Below, one piece after another: positions 8,949-17,401 of a stretch of DNA of 64,000 nucleotides. A model generated the notes under the pieces. That model did not search any database. It had not been told where the DNA came from and worked only from the letters and a program-made list of their open reading frames with translations. Numbering within the stretch: position 1 is the first letter of the stretch; each line of letters begins with the position of its first letter. The translations under genes were made by a program, and so were the position numbers. Origin of the DNA: Pseudoalteromonas espejiana DSM 9414. GTDB taxonomy: Bacteria > Pseudomonadota > Gammaproteobacteria > Enterobacterales > Alteromonadaceae. Location of the stretch: assembly GCF_002221525.1 (NCBI RefSeq), contig NZ_CP011028.1, positions 3,509,501 through 3,573,500 on the forward strand, given 5' to 3'.

Positions 8949-9665
8949 ATGAGCAAAAAAATATTTAAGCGTGCACGCAAATTACATAAGTGGCTAGGCT
9001 ATTTACTTGCCTTACAAATTTTGGCTTGGCTTTTAGGCGGCCTAGTTATGAGCGCTATTCCACTTGAATATGTGCATGGTAAACACCTTGCTAAGCGCAC
9101 ACTTACAAACCCATTTACACAAGCCGACTACCCCACATCACTCGATAATATTACTGCCCAAGTGGCTAACCCCACTCAAATACTATTTGAAAACTTTTTA
9201 ACTACCCCGCTTATTACTGTTATCAATAATACCGAGCAGCAAAGCTTTAATGGTTTAACGGGTCGCCCTTTTGAACCACCCACTAAAATACAAATTACCG
9301 CTAATGCGCAGGCTCATTTACTTATCGACGCTAAACCAATTAGCACCACACTTTTAGCACAAGGCACTCGAGAGGTCGGATACAAAGCAAATGTGTGGCA
9401 AGTACAATTTAACGACACCTTTAATACTACGCTGTATTTAAACGCAATTAACGGCAAAGTTATAACTGTTCGTAGCACACTATGGCGCATATTCGACTTT
9501 TTTTGGATGCTGCACATAATGGATTACGACGAGCGAGAAGATTTTAACAACCCGTTACTCATCAGCTTTGCAGCCACCAGCGTGCTATTTTGTTTATGCG
9601 GTATCATTTTATTAATACAAAACGTTAGGCTAAAAAAGCTTAAACATGTTGGTCTATCAAAATAG
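8949..9665 (+). CDS. PepSY-associated-type membrane protein
   Basis: This 238-residue protein starts with RARKLHKWLGYLLALQILAWLLGGLVMS, the HKW-helix signature of PepSY-associated membrane proteins, and ends with a second helix (about residues 203-225). The extracytoplasmic domain between them has PepSY-like pieces (LYLNAINGKVITVRSTLWRI, then FFWMLHIMDY). Such proteins are often linked to iron uptake or flavin-dependent reduction, but no partner gene is near. Its last 26 bases overlap the 3' end of the convergent glyoxalase-like pseudogene. Confidence 0.75.
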   Translation: MSKKIFKRARKLHKWLGYLLALQILAWLLGGLVMSAIPLEYVHGKHLAKRTLTNPFTQADYPTSLDNITAQVANPTQILFENFLTTPLITVINNTEQQSFNGLTGRPFEPPTKIQITANAQAHLLIDAKPISTTLLAQGTREVGYKANVWQVQFNDTFNTTLYLNAINGKVITVRSTLWRIFDFFWMLHIMDYDEREDFNNPLLISFAATSVLFCLCGIILLIQNVRLKKLKHVGLSK

Positions 9666-9989
9666 GATTGCCGTCTGGGTCGGTAATAATAAAGCTTTTA
9701 TCACCCACGGGCTCAACGCTTATATGAGCGCTTTGAAAGTATTCGCTTAGCGCATCAACATCTTTAAAGTCTGTAACGGTTTGTGCATGCTGATCCCAAC
9801 CAGGGTTGAAGGTCAGCATATTTTTATCAAACATACCCGAAAACAATCCAATTAAATGCTCACCATTTTCATTACTAGCCAGTTTTGTTCTACCTCACCT
9901 GCAAACTCGCTAAAACCCAGTTTTTCGTAAAACGCTTTTGAGACTTTAATATCTTTCACCGTTAAACTTATTGAAAAAGCACCTAGCAT
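9640..9989 (-). pseudogene. VOC (glyoxalase/bleomycin-resistance) family protein, broken by a 1-base frameshift
   Basis: A good ribosome site (GAGGAG) precedes the ATG at 9989. The frame then encodes a typical VOC N-terminus (MLGAFSISLTVKDIKVSKAF, then YEKLGFSEFAGEVEQNWLVMK) but stops after about 45 residues. The rest of the domain (NGEHLIGLFSGMFDKN through FIITDPDGNPILIDQHV) continues in the next frame. The switch falls in a run of four T at 9866-9869; one more T would restore a single protein of about 116 residues. Without it the gene is non-functional. It is either a real pseudogene or a homopolymer sequencing error. Substrate unknown. Confidence 0.85.
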
Positions 9990-10115
9990 GGTCATCTCCT
10001 CTCTATTTTTTATATAAGTATAGAGTGTACTGAGCGTTGCAGATTAAAATTTACGCAGGCTTTATCTTTTAGCAGCAAAACTTTAGACTAGCGCCTCCTG
10101 TAGTTCACGTATGTG

Positions 10116-10775
10116 ATGGATATGCTTAAATTTATTTTGGCCTTTGTGGCTTGTTGTATTTGTTTTTCTGCATCGAGTGAAGAGTTTACCCGTTTTTCAA
10201 CGGCTAAAAGGCACTTAATTAAAACCCTACCCGATAACGCTAAAAGCCTTTACTGCGGTTGTGACATTAAAAAGCAGGGTAAAAAACTAATTCCCGACCC
10301 TAGCAACTGTGGCTATATTCCGCGTAATACTTTAACTTCCTCTGGCAAAGTTAATGTACGTGCTCTGCGTATTGAGTGGGAGCACATAGTGCCCGCGTGG
10401 GAGTTTGGCCACCAGCTACAATGCTGGCAAGACGGCGGGCGTAAAAACTGTCGAAAGATCAGTGCTAAGTTTAGAAAAATGGAAGCCGACATAAACAACT
10501 TAGCCCCCGCTATTGGCGAAATTAACGCAGACAGATCTAACTATCGCTTTGGTATGCTTAGCCAAAACGCCACACAATATGGCCGCTGCCAAGTAAAAGT
10601 TAACTTTAAACAACGCGTAGTAGAGCCACCATTTTATGCACGTAAGCGCATTGCCGACACCTACGCTTATATGCAAAAAACATACGGTTTAAAAATATCA
10701 GACAAACAACAAAAGCTATTTGATGCGTGGCAAAGGCAAGCGTTTGCTAATAAAAGTAGCGCAAGCAAACTTTAA
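10116..10775 (+). CDS. endA: Secreted/periplasmic endonuclease I
   Basis: This is a DNA endonuclease of the EndA/Vvn family, about 219 residues. It has a signal peptide (LKFILAFVACCICFSASS). The active-site motif is RIEWEHIVPAW near residue 89, with the conserved His in a beta-beta-metal nuclease fold, followed by DINNLAPAIGEINADRSNYRFG which holds metal ligands. Cys pairs (YCGCD, CWQDGGRKNC) fit disulfide-bonded secreted nucleases. The start is uncertain: GTG 10113, ATG 10116 and ATG 10122 are in frame and none has a strong ribosome site. It likely degrades extracellular or periplasmic DNA. Confidence 0.93.
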   Translation: MDMLKFILAFVACCICFSASSEEFTRFSTAKRHLIKTLPDNAKSLYCGCDIKKQGKKLIPDPSNCGYIPRNTLTSSGKVNVRALRIEWEHIVPAWEFGHQLQCWQDGGRKNCRKISAKFRKMEADINNLAPAIGEINADRSNYRFGMLSQNATQYGRCQVKVNFKQRVVEPPFYARKRIADTYAYMQKTYGLKISDKQQKLFDAWQRQAFANKSSASKL

Positions 10776-10882
10776 AAACCGTGTTTTGTACACTCATTTA
10801 CATAAAGCAGGGCCAAATACGTTGAATAAATAGGCGGGTGTTGTAGTATTTTAAACAACTTATTTACAAAAAGTAGTTTTGT

Positions 10883-12502
10883 ATGTTTAAAAATAATAAA
10901 GCATCACTCGCTATTGTTGCTGCACTTTCAGGCCTAACGCTTGCTGGTTGTGGTGGCGGTAGCAGCATGAATGAAACGCCAGATCCAGTAATAACCCCTC
11001 CAACAAGCTCAGCACCAACGTGGACTGCCGGAGTATTTGAGCCATCGGATGATTTAAAAAACTTTTGCGAAACACCGCGCACAGGTAACGACCCGTTTAA
11101 TAATAATGAGCCTTACCCAGACCAAGCAGGCTCAGCACTTTACGAAAAACTTTGGCTTCGCTCGTGGAGTGACGAAACCTACCTTTGGTATGACGAAATT
11201 GCCGATAACGACCCTGAGTCATTCGATACGGTAGCTGAGTACTTTGCTCAGCTAAAAACCGAAGAACTGACCGATTCAGGTGCTAAAAAAGATAACTTTC
11301 ATTTTTCTGAGCCTTCTGAGGACTACTTTCAAGAAGCGCAATCAGGTGTTACCTCAGGTTATGGCATAAATTGGGCATTTATAGGCGACTCAGCCGATAG
11401 AATTTTACGCGTTGCCTACCTTGAAGATGACTCACCAGCAAGCCAAATTGGCTTTCAACGAGGCGATACCGTACTTGAAGTTGATGGCGTTAGTATAAAC
11501 ACCAACACACAAGCTGGCGTAGATACCCTAAACGAAGGTCTATTTAGCCCAACTAATGGCGATTCGCACACCATTGTTGTGCGCAGTAACGATGGCGCTG
11601 AAAAAACCTTTAACGTCACTGCTGGCAACATAGAGCAAACACCTGTTCAAAACGTTAAAACCATTACCACAGCAAATGGCACTAGCGTAGGGTACATGCA
11701 GTTTAATAGCCATATAGGGATTGCCCAAGAAGGCCTTATTGCTGCCGTAAATAAATTTAAAACCGATAACGTAGACGAGTTAGTAATAGACTTTAGATAC
11801 AACGGGGGCGGTTTATTAGCGCTTTCTTCGCAGCTTGCCTACATGGTAGCTGGCAGTGCAAATGTGCAAAATCGTATTTATTACCAAACACAGCAAAACG
11901 ATAAACAACCCGTTGAATCACCTTTCCCATTTATAGATGAAGAGATTGATTACTCAACCTTTTTTAGCACTGGTGAAAGCCTTCCTGATTTGAACCTATC
12001 TAAGGTGTATGTACTTAGTACATCGAGCACTTGTTCGGCATCAGAAGCCTTTATTAATGGTTTAAAAGGTATAGACGCAGAGGTTGTACTCATTGGCGAT
12101 ACCACCTGTGGCAAACCATATGGTTTTACCCCAACACATAACTGCGGCACCACTTATTACACCATTCAATTTAGCGGGATTAATAGTAAAGGCTTTGGTG
12201 AATATGCAGCAGGCTTTACGCCTACGCCTTCGCCGCAATTTGATGCTGATGTAAAAGGCTGTGTAGTGAGTGACGACTTTGACAGCCCATTAGGCGACCC
12301 AAGCGAAGGGATACTCTCTACTGCGCTTTACCATATTGATAATAACGGCACGTGCCCTATTAGCACTACCTCTGCGAGTAATAAAACGCAAGTACAAAGC
12401 GCTGCGGGCGATAGTAAGCAACTACTACCTTTAAACGCACCTGATAACTTTAACCGTGGCAATATGGATTTAACATGGCCTACGTTAAATAAGGATAAGT
12501 AA
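10883..12502 (+). CDS. S41-family (tail-specific-type) serine protease, lipoprotein
   Basis: This 539-residue protein begins with a lipoprotein signal (LSGLTLAGCGGGSS, lipidated Cys near residue 23), so it should be anchored in the envelope. It has a helical N-terminal part, a PDZ-like domain (SPASQIGFQRGDTVLEVDGV near residues 185-210) and an S41 protease domain. The nucleophile motif is TCSASEAF near residue 385 and the general-base Lys is probably in TTCGKPYGF near residue 411; ELVIDFRYNGGG is another C-terminal-processing-protease signature. Several extra Cys suggest disulfides. The next lipoprotein gene overlaps its stop (TAATG), so the two may work together. Confidence 0.9.
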   Translation: MFKNNKASLAIVAALSGLTLAGCGGGSSMNETPDPVITPPTSSAPTWTAGVFEPSDDLKNFCETPRTGNDPFNNNEPYPDQAGSALYEKLWLRSWSDETYLWYDEIADNDPESFDTVAEYFAQLKTEELTDSGAKKDNFHFSEPSEDYFQEAQSGVTSGYGINWAFIGDSADRILRVAYLEDDSPASQIGFQRGDTVLEVDGVSINTNTQAGVDTLNEGLFSPTNGDSHTIVVRSNDGAEKTFNVTAGNIEQTPVQNVKTITTANGTSVGYMQFNSHIGIAQEGLIAAVNKFKTDNVDELVIDFRYNGGGLLALSSQLAYMVAGSANVQNRIYYQTQQNDKQPVESPFPFIDEEIDYSTFFSTGESLPDLNLSKVYVLSTSSTCSASEAFINGLKGIDAEVVLIGDTTCGKPYGFTPTHNCGTTYYTIQFSGINSKGFGEYAAGFTPTPSPQFDADVKGCVVSDDFDSPLGDPSEGILSTALYHIDNNGTCPISTTSASNKTQVQSAAGDSKQLLPLNAPDNFNRGNMDLTWPTLNKDK

Positions 12503-12870
12503 TGACAAAGCTAGTGGCAGTATTAACATTATTATTTATTGGAGGCTGTAACAGTATGAATAATGCCACTGCAAAGCCTGCGCTACTAACAGAGGTAAAC
12601 CCAGGCGTTATAGCTACGCTGCAACAAGCGATTATAAAAGCTAAAGGTGGCAAGCTAGTTACATTGGCCGACACTGTTTTTACCAAACGCAGTGAGCTGT
12701 TACTAAGCCATGGTACAAGTAAAGATCCAAATGGCATGCCCATAATGGGCGCGCATAATATAAAGTCTGAAAAATTTGTTTTACAAATAATCGGCGATCA
12801 GTGCGTGCTTTATTACCCTAAAAAAGATATGTCTATTGAGCTTAAAAACGTAAGTTGTAAATCGCAATAA
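12502..12870 (+). CDS. Small putative lipoprotein coupled to the S41 protease gene
   Basis: This 122-residue protein has a short hydrophobic leader ending in a lipobox-like LFIGGC (Cys near residue 15). The rest is soluble, with two late Cys residues (GDQCVLYYPKK and KNVSCKSQ) that could form a disulfide. I do not recognise the family. Its ATG overlaps the protease stop codon, indicating coupled translation and perhaps a role as partner or inhibitor of the protease; that is inference from position only. The operon ends at the hairpin at 12877-12913. Confidence 0.75.
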   Translation: MTKLVAVLTLLFIGGCNSMNNATAKPALLTEVNPGVIATLQQAIIKAKGGKLVTLADTVFTKRSELLLSHGTSKDPNGMPIMGAHNIKSEKFVLQIIGDQCVLYYPKKDMSIELKNVSCKSQ

Positions 12871-12876
12871 AACGCT

Positions 12877-12913
12877 AAATAAGGCGCTAGGTATTTATAT
12901 TAGCGCCTTATTT
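12877..12913. terminator. Bidirectional terminator between convergent genes
   Basis: A 13-bp perfect inverted repeat (AAATAAGGCGCTA at 12877-12889, partner at 12901-12913, loop of 11) sits between the small lipoprotein gene and the LysR gene, which face each other. Confidence 0.85.
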
Positions 12914-12924
12914 ATTAAGGGCTA

Positions 12925-13821
12925 TTAAGCGTTTGGCATTTTACTAAAATACGCTTTTAATAACCCAGCAAAAGCTTGCACTTTAGCCGTGCGGTGAACC
13001 AAATGATGAGTAACCAACCAAGAGTCAAACTCCCAATGCAGTTGATCATGAAGTATAGGGATTAGATCTGGGTTACCCTCAACAGCGCTTTTGTGCAAGC
13101 CACCAATGCCTAAACCTTTTATAACTGCGCGCGCTGCTTCTGAGGTTTCTGATACGCGTAACTTTATTTGCGACTGCGGAATAAACTCATCAACCCAACC
13201 AAAGTAAGGCACTCGCGCATTAAACCCCGCCAAACCCGATACAAAATTATGCTGCTTTAAGTCATCTAAGGTTTTAGGCATACCGTGTTTAGCAATATAA
13301 CGTTTATGTGCATACAGCCCTGCCGATAATGTGGCTAAGTGCTGCGCTATATAATCACCCTCGTCGGGTTTAGGGCCAACTCGTAAAGCAATATGTGCTT
13401 GTCCGTGGTCAAGCCTTAAGCGCTTTTGCTCTAAAATCACCTCTAATTGCACTTGCGGATGCAGCGTTTGAAATTGCTCACACACATTACTAAGCATATC
13501 CATAAAACCGCTTACCGTGGTAAGTAGTAAACTGCCTCTTAGTTCGCTGTCGGCAGCAGCTATTGCGTTGTGTAAACCTTCTAATGAGTTATCAATTGCT
13601 TGTGCGGTTTCAAATAGCTTATCGCCACTTTCAGTTACTTTATAACCACGCGCATGACGATGAAATAGCCTTACATTTAAGTTTTTTTCAAGGTTATTAA
13701 TACGTCTGAGCACTGTGCTATGGTGCACATTTAATGCCTCAGCAGCAGCTGTAAGCGTGCCAAGACGCGCCACCTCAAAGGCAACTTTTACATCTTGCCA
13801 ATCATCAAATTTTATTGCCAT
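12925..13821 (-). CDS. LysR-family transcriptional regulator
   Basis: This 298-residue protein has the N-terminal LysR helix-turn-helix (VARLGTLTAAAEALNVHHST followed by VLRRINNLEKNLNVRLFHR) and a substrate-binding domain from about residue 90. The FMN reductase gene starts 119 bases away on the opposite strand, the usual arrangement of a LysR gene and its target, so it may control that reductase in response to a redox or quinone-like signal. The effector cannot be read from the sequence. The GALA-type C-terminal domain looks complete. Confidence 0.93.
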   Translation of the reverse strand: MAIKFDDWQDVKVAFEVARLGTLTAAAEALNVHHSTVLRRINNLEKNLNVRLFHRHARGYKVTESGDKLFETAQAIDNSLEGLHNAIAAADSELRGSLLLTTVSGFMDMLSNVCEQFQTLHPQVQLEVILEQKRLRLDHGQAHIALRVGPKPDEGDYIAQHLATLSAGLYAHKRYIAKHGMPKTLDDLKQHNFVSGLAGFNARVPYFGWVDEFIPQSQIKLRVSETSEAARAVIKGLGIGGLHKSAVEGNPDLIPILHDQLHWEFDSWLVTHHLVHRTAKVQAFAGLLKAYFSKMPNA

Positions 13822-13940
13822 GCTATCCGCCTTCTACTTATGTGCATATACGCACACAAGTGTTGCGTTAATTCGGGTTTTCTACAAGCAAAAATTTGCT
13901 ACATTAGTTACGTCATCAAAAACTTTAAAAGGCCATTACC

Positions 13941-14507
13941 ATGTCAGCACCAAAAATTATCGCGCTCGCGGGTAGCTTGCGTAAAGACAGCTTTAATCAA
14001 AAACTAATTAACGAAGCAGCTCGCTTTGCTCTGCAAACAGGTGCCGAAGTAGAAGTAATTAAACTCACTGATTTAGATTTACCCATTTTTAGCGAAGATA
14101 TTGAAGCGCAAGGAACACCAGCCGACGCCCAACTTTTAAAAGATAAGTTACGCACTGCTGATGGTATTTTATTAGCAAGCCCTGAGTACAATGGCTCTAT
14201 TACTGCGGCGCTTAAAAATGCAATTGATTGGGCGTCACGTACTGAGCAAGGCGCTGTGCCTGCGTTTCGCAATAAAGTAGTGGCGTTATTTGCTACATCG
14301 CCTGGTGGGCTTGGTGGCTTGCGCGGCTTAAACCATGTACGCGACATTTTAAGTGGGATTGGCTCATTAGTACTGGCTGATCAACTTGCTGTGCCTTCGG
14401 CATTTACTGTATTTGACGAAAACGGCCAAATCAGTGACCCAGCCACCGCAGAAAAAGTCACAGTGCTAACGCAGCAGCTCGTTTCTGTTGCTAGTAAATT
14501 AAGCTAA
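13941..14507 (+). CDS. NADPH-dependent FMN reductase (ChrR/azoreductase-like flavodoxin fold)
   Basis: This 188-residue protein has the NADPH-dependent FMN reductase fold. The phosphate loop LAGSLRKDSFNQKL near residue 10 binds FMN, and SPEYNGSITAALKNAIDWASR near residue 75 is the family signature; TSPGGLGGLRGLNHVR follows near residue 113. Members reduce quinones, azo dyes or chromate, often against oxidative stress. It is divergent from the LysR gene and convergent with the TerB-like gene (3-base gap). The physiological substrate is unknown. Confidence 0.92.
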   Translation: MSAPKIIALAGSLRKDSFNQKLINEAARFALQTGAEVEVIKLTDLDLPIFSEDIEAQGTPADAQLLKDKLRTADGILLASPEYNGSITAALKNAIDWASRTEQGAVPAFRNKVVALFATSPGGLGGLRGLNHVRDILSGIGSLVLADQLAVPSAFTVFDENGQISDPATAEKVTVLTQQLVSVASKLS

Positions 14508-14510
14508 CTT

Positions 14511-14954
14511 TTATGATGGTGTCGCCGCTATTTTAGCGGCGATGAAATCGGTATGCGCTACATATAAAAGCCCTGCTACTTTACGTATAACGTACTCTTC
14601 TTGTGGGTCTAACTCTCCATCGGCATACGCTAATTGCCATAATAGTTCAATTATTTCAATGCGCTGAGCTGCACTGCAATGATCGTTTATTTGCTTTGAA
14701 AACTGAAAGTAGTCAATCGCCCCATCTAAACTGCTCGCAGCATTTGTTGTTAGCTCATCTACTTCTGTATCAGTTAAATTAAAGTATTTTTTTAAGGTTA
14801 CAGTCAGGGTGTGTTGTTCATTATGGTCGAGTTTAGTATCAGCACGCATCACTTCAATAAGCAGCGCTGCAACCGCTGTTTTTAAGTCATGTTGCTCTAT
14901 ACTTGGCTGTTGCTCGTCAAAAGCGGCAAACAGTTGTTTTATTTGTTTGAACAT
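14511..14954 (-). CDS. TerB-like (tellurite-resistance TerB domain) protein
   Basis: This 147-residue all-helical acidic protein contains a TerB-type domain: AAVALLIEVMRADTKLDHNE near residue 30 and LLWQLAYADGELDPQEEYVI near residue 110 are the two related acidic helix-loop segments that bind metal in this family. The ATG at 14954 is preceded by AAGAGA at good spacing; a GTG one codon upstream is possible. No other ter genes are nearby, so a tellurite function is not implied. An inverted repeat at the very end of the coding region could also act on the facing reductase transcript. Confidence 0.85.
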   Translation of the reverse strand: MFKQIKQLFAAFDEQQPSIEQHDLKTAVAALLIEVMRADTKLDHNEQHTLTVTLKKYFNLTDTEVDELTTNAASSLDGAIDYFQFSKQINDHCSAAQRIEIIELLWQLAYADGELDPQEEYVIRKVAGLLYVAHTDFIAAKIAATPS

Positions 14955-15052
14955 CACATATTCTCTTTTTGGGTGTTAGACTTAACTTAAATACATCGTG
15001 CTTAATGTTTTATTAATGGGTATTAAGTTCGCAAATTAAAGGATACATTTTT

Positions 15053-15427
15053 ATGAAAGGCTTATACACACCGCATTTAATTGCTGGCGCTGCATTGCTA
15101 GCCTTTTCTGGTATAGGGACCGCCTTTGCAGAAGTGGGCGAAAAAGAAAAGTCATACGACTTTGACAATAAAGTGCATTATTACCAAACAAAAATTGGCG
15201 AAGACAACTATAAAATAGAAATACAATCAGACGATTACAAACACTTTGCTAATCAAAGTATGTTTTTACTGCGCCACGCAGACAGGCTATGCCGCGGCAG
15301 AACCTTTATGTTAAAAGTGCTTGAAGGCGTGCAAGAGTACGAACGCTTTCCTACTAAACCACGCGCTTATCAACCACCATTAAACGTTTTACTACAATGT
15401 GACGCACCCGAAAAAAAAGAGAAATAG
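15053..15427 (+). CDS. Hypothetical secreted protein, 124 residues
   Basis: An N-terminal signal peptide is clear (LIAGAALLAFSGIGTAFA, cleavage probably before EVGEKE). The mature part is about 97 charged residues with many Tyr and two Cys (DRLCRGRTF and LLQCDAPEKK) that could form one disulfide. I do not recognise the family. It ends one base before the end of the facing secreted protein gene. The frame, leader and AAAGGATA before the ATG support a real gene. Confidence 0.7.
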   Translation: MKGLYTPHLIAGAALLAFSGIGTAFAEVGEKEKSYDFDNKVHYYQTKIGEDNYKIEIQSDDYKHFANQSMFLLRHADRLCRGRTFMLKVLEGVQEYERFPTKPRAYQPPLNVLLQCDAPEKKEK

Positions 15428-15428
15428 T

Positions 15429-16022
15429 TTATTTTTCGTAGCCCCAAGGCGCTGCTGGTGGAGTAATTGGTTTAGTTAAATCAAAATCCACCTTAAACTC
15501 GCGCCCTTGGCGAATTAGCCTATAAGTAAATACCTCAGGGTAAATATACATTTGCCATGTATTACCTGCCGACTGTGCAATACCTTGCTCTACAAATAAT
15601 TCTTTAGAGTATTGATCGGCTGGAAACGACTGCATTTGTGCAAAACCGGCATCAAGTGTATGACCGCCATACATAGTTGAGGCATCGTCAGTACCATCTT
15701 CATGGCGATGATCGTGCTTTAAGCTCAAACCACTGCCCGTTTTAGTAATAATCCACGTACGTGATGCATCATCTCCCACATGAAATGGCACTTGTAGCTC
15801 GCTATCAGTACATTTGCGTACATGCATAACTAGCTTTTTATTATCAAATGAGCTTGGGCCTTTTGCGTTATCTACGCTTACTTTGCCCTCAAACGCTTTA
15901 CCACAATGCGCGGTAATATTATTAAAAAACGCATCATGTGTTGGTATAGATACCAAAGGCGCTGGGCGCGCGATAGCCGCTGATGAGGCAAGTAATAACG
16001 TTGCTGCCGTTAATAATTTCAT
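15429..16022 (-). CDS. Hypothetical secreted protein, 197 residues
   Basis: The signal peptide is LLTAATLLLASSAAIARPAP. The mature domain has two Cys (AHCGKAF and VRKCTDSE) and a His-rich centre (LKHDHRHEDGTDD, near residue 100) that might bind metal. ENTW-like QMYIYPEVFTYRLIRQGREFKVDFDL at the end looks like a beta-rich domain. I cannot assign a family. It seems to be a single gene, convergent with the smaller secreted protein. Confidence 0.72.
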   Translation of the reverse strand: MKLLTAATLLLASSAAIARPAPLVSIPTHDAFFNNITAHCGKAFEGKVSVDNAKGPSSFDNKKLVMHVRKCTDSELQVPFHVGDDASRTWIITKTGSGLSLKHDHRHEDGTDDASTMYGGHTLDAGFAQMQSFPADQYSKELFVEQGIAQSAGNTWQMYIYPEVFTYRLIRQGREFKVDFDLTKPITPPAAPWGYEK

Positions 16023-16065
16023 AAAGTGCTCTTATAATAGTTTTTTAATACCATAGCGGTTTAAG

Positions 16066-17079
16066 CTAAAAATGGGAAATAGCTGCGACAAGTGGCTTTT
16101 CTGATCTATTTTTCATTAATGTTAAAAGTGAATGATGGAAGTCTTGAAAAATTACCTCACCCCATATTCGCGAATAAACACCAAAATTTGTATTATCTTG
16201 CACAGTCGTTTTTAAAGTTAAAATGGTATTGCCGCTTTTATCTTCACTTAACTCATACCCACCGTAAAGAGGTGAAAAGTATTCGCCGCCTAGTTTTACA
16301 TGTTTATCGAGTGCATCATCGGGAATAGCATCAGGGTCTATCTCAAATCTATAAAGCATCTGTTTATTTGGCTGCCAATCCGTAATCACTTCTTTAAATA
16401 TAACCCCTTTTTGCCATTTACTGGTTCTAATTGCACCAACACCCGTAGCATTCATATTTGCCTCTAAGGGTTTAGGTACACCTATTAACTGGGTAAGCGA
16501 AAATGGCAATTCTTGTGGCTCTATGGTGTTTACATTTGCAAGCTGCTGCCACACACGGTTTATAGGCGCTTCAATAATTATAGAGTTGGTGACTTCGTAC
16601 GTTTTTGATAAGTGTAAATAATTTACCTCAATAGGTGAGAGCAATACAGGAAGTAAAGCTATTGAAAGTAAAGAACGGTTAGCGTTTTTTGTTTTGCGAT
16701 TTTTGATAAAGCCTGCCAGTAAACCACCCATACTTGCAAAGAGCATAAAGGCAGGCAAAGCCATTACCACACAAATACTGCCTTCAAGTAACGTAATAAC
16801 ACTTACAAGTAAAAAAACAAAAATTGGCTGCCAAGCAATAGTTACCATTTGCCTTTTAGTTAATGTTTTTGAGCTTTTAAGTTCAAAATGAATACGAATA
16901 TAGCCAATTGCAATCGGCACTAAAAACATAAAGGAAATAGACACAAGGCTACTTAAATTATAAGTATCGAATAGCTCTACAAACAGCCGCATAAATATGC
17001 CGTAAAGCGTACCGAGTAAAATACCAATTGATTTAGGGGATTGAATTTGCATTATATTTCTTATTATTTGAGTAACCAT
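16066..17079 (-). CDS. Membrane protein with C-terminal SRPBCC (START-like) domain
   Basis: This 337-residue protein has four to five hydrophobic helices in the first 150 residues, then a soluble domain from about residue 160. That domain starts with NSIIIEAPINRVWQQLANV, the usual opening of the SRPBCC/polyketide-cyclase fold, a hydrophobic ligand-binding cavity, and ends with a long helix (IFQDFHHSLLTLMKNR). The function is unknown; fusion of a membrane part with a lipid-binding-type fold suggests handling of a hydrophobic molecule, which is speculation. The start is uncertain: ATG 17079 and ATG 17052 are both possible. Confidence 0.75.
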   Translation of the reverse strand: MVTQIIRNIMQIQSPKSIGILLGTLYGIFMRLFVELFDTYNLSSLVSISFMFLVPIAIGYIRIHFELKSSKTLTKRQMVTIAWQPIFVFLLVSVITLLEGSICVVMALPAFMLFASMGGLLAGFIKNRKTKNANRSLLSIALLPVLLSPIEVNYLHLSKTYEVTNSIIIEAPINRVWQQLANVNTIEPQELPFSLTQLIGVPKPLEANMNATGVGAIRTSKWQKGVIFKEVITDWQPNKQMLYRFEIDPDAIPDDALDKHVKLGGEYFSPLYGGYELSEDKSGNTILTLKTTVQDNTNFGVYSRIWGEVIFQDFHHSLLTLMKNRSEKPLVAAISHF

Positions 17080-17401
17080 TGAACCTAGCAGATGCGCTAT
17101 TTCAGTTCAATTAAAATACACAGACCACTACTTAGACTAAAGGATAACAGCCCTGCTTTTATAATGCTTCATCTAATTAGAACAAGCGAAAAACATATAA
17201 ACACCTGATTTATAATAAAATAAAATTAAATTCATTTTATAACTAAAACTACCAACTCGCAGGTTTAGCATTAAATAAAGCCATACACGACCTTTTGCCT
17301 ATACATTCCTGAGTAAAAGCTGATCTACCCTGCTCCTTCACTATTCATTTGCTTTAACAAAAGCCGTATTAATAAATAAGCAACGAGTAACAGGAGGGAC
17401 T
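17080..17401. other. Intergenic region before the DUF3360 permease gene
   Basis: About 320 bases without a supported gene. It must hold divergent promoters for both flanking membrane-protein genes, but I see no recognisable operator or hairpin. A strong AGGAGGG ribosome site ends it at 17393-17399. Confidence 0.5.

Noticed and set aside
14518..14541. Hairpin with CGCCGCTA arms after the FMN reductase gene
   Set aside because: It lies inside the end of the TerB-like coding region and has no T tract on the plus strand, so I did not list it as a terminator.
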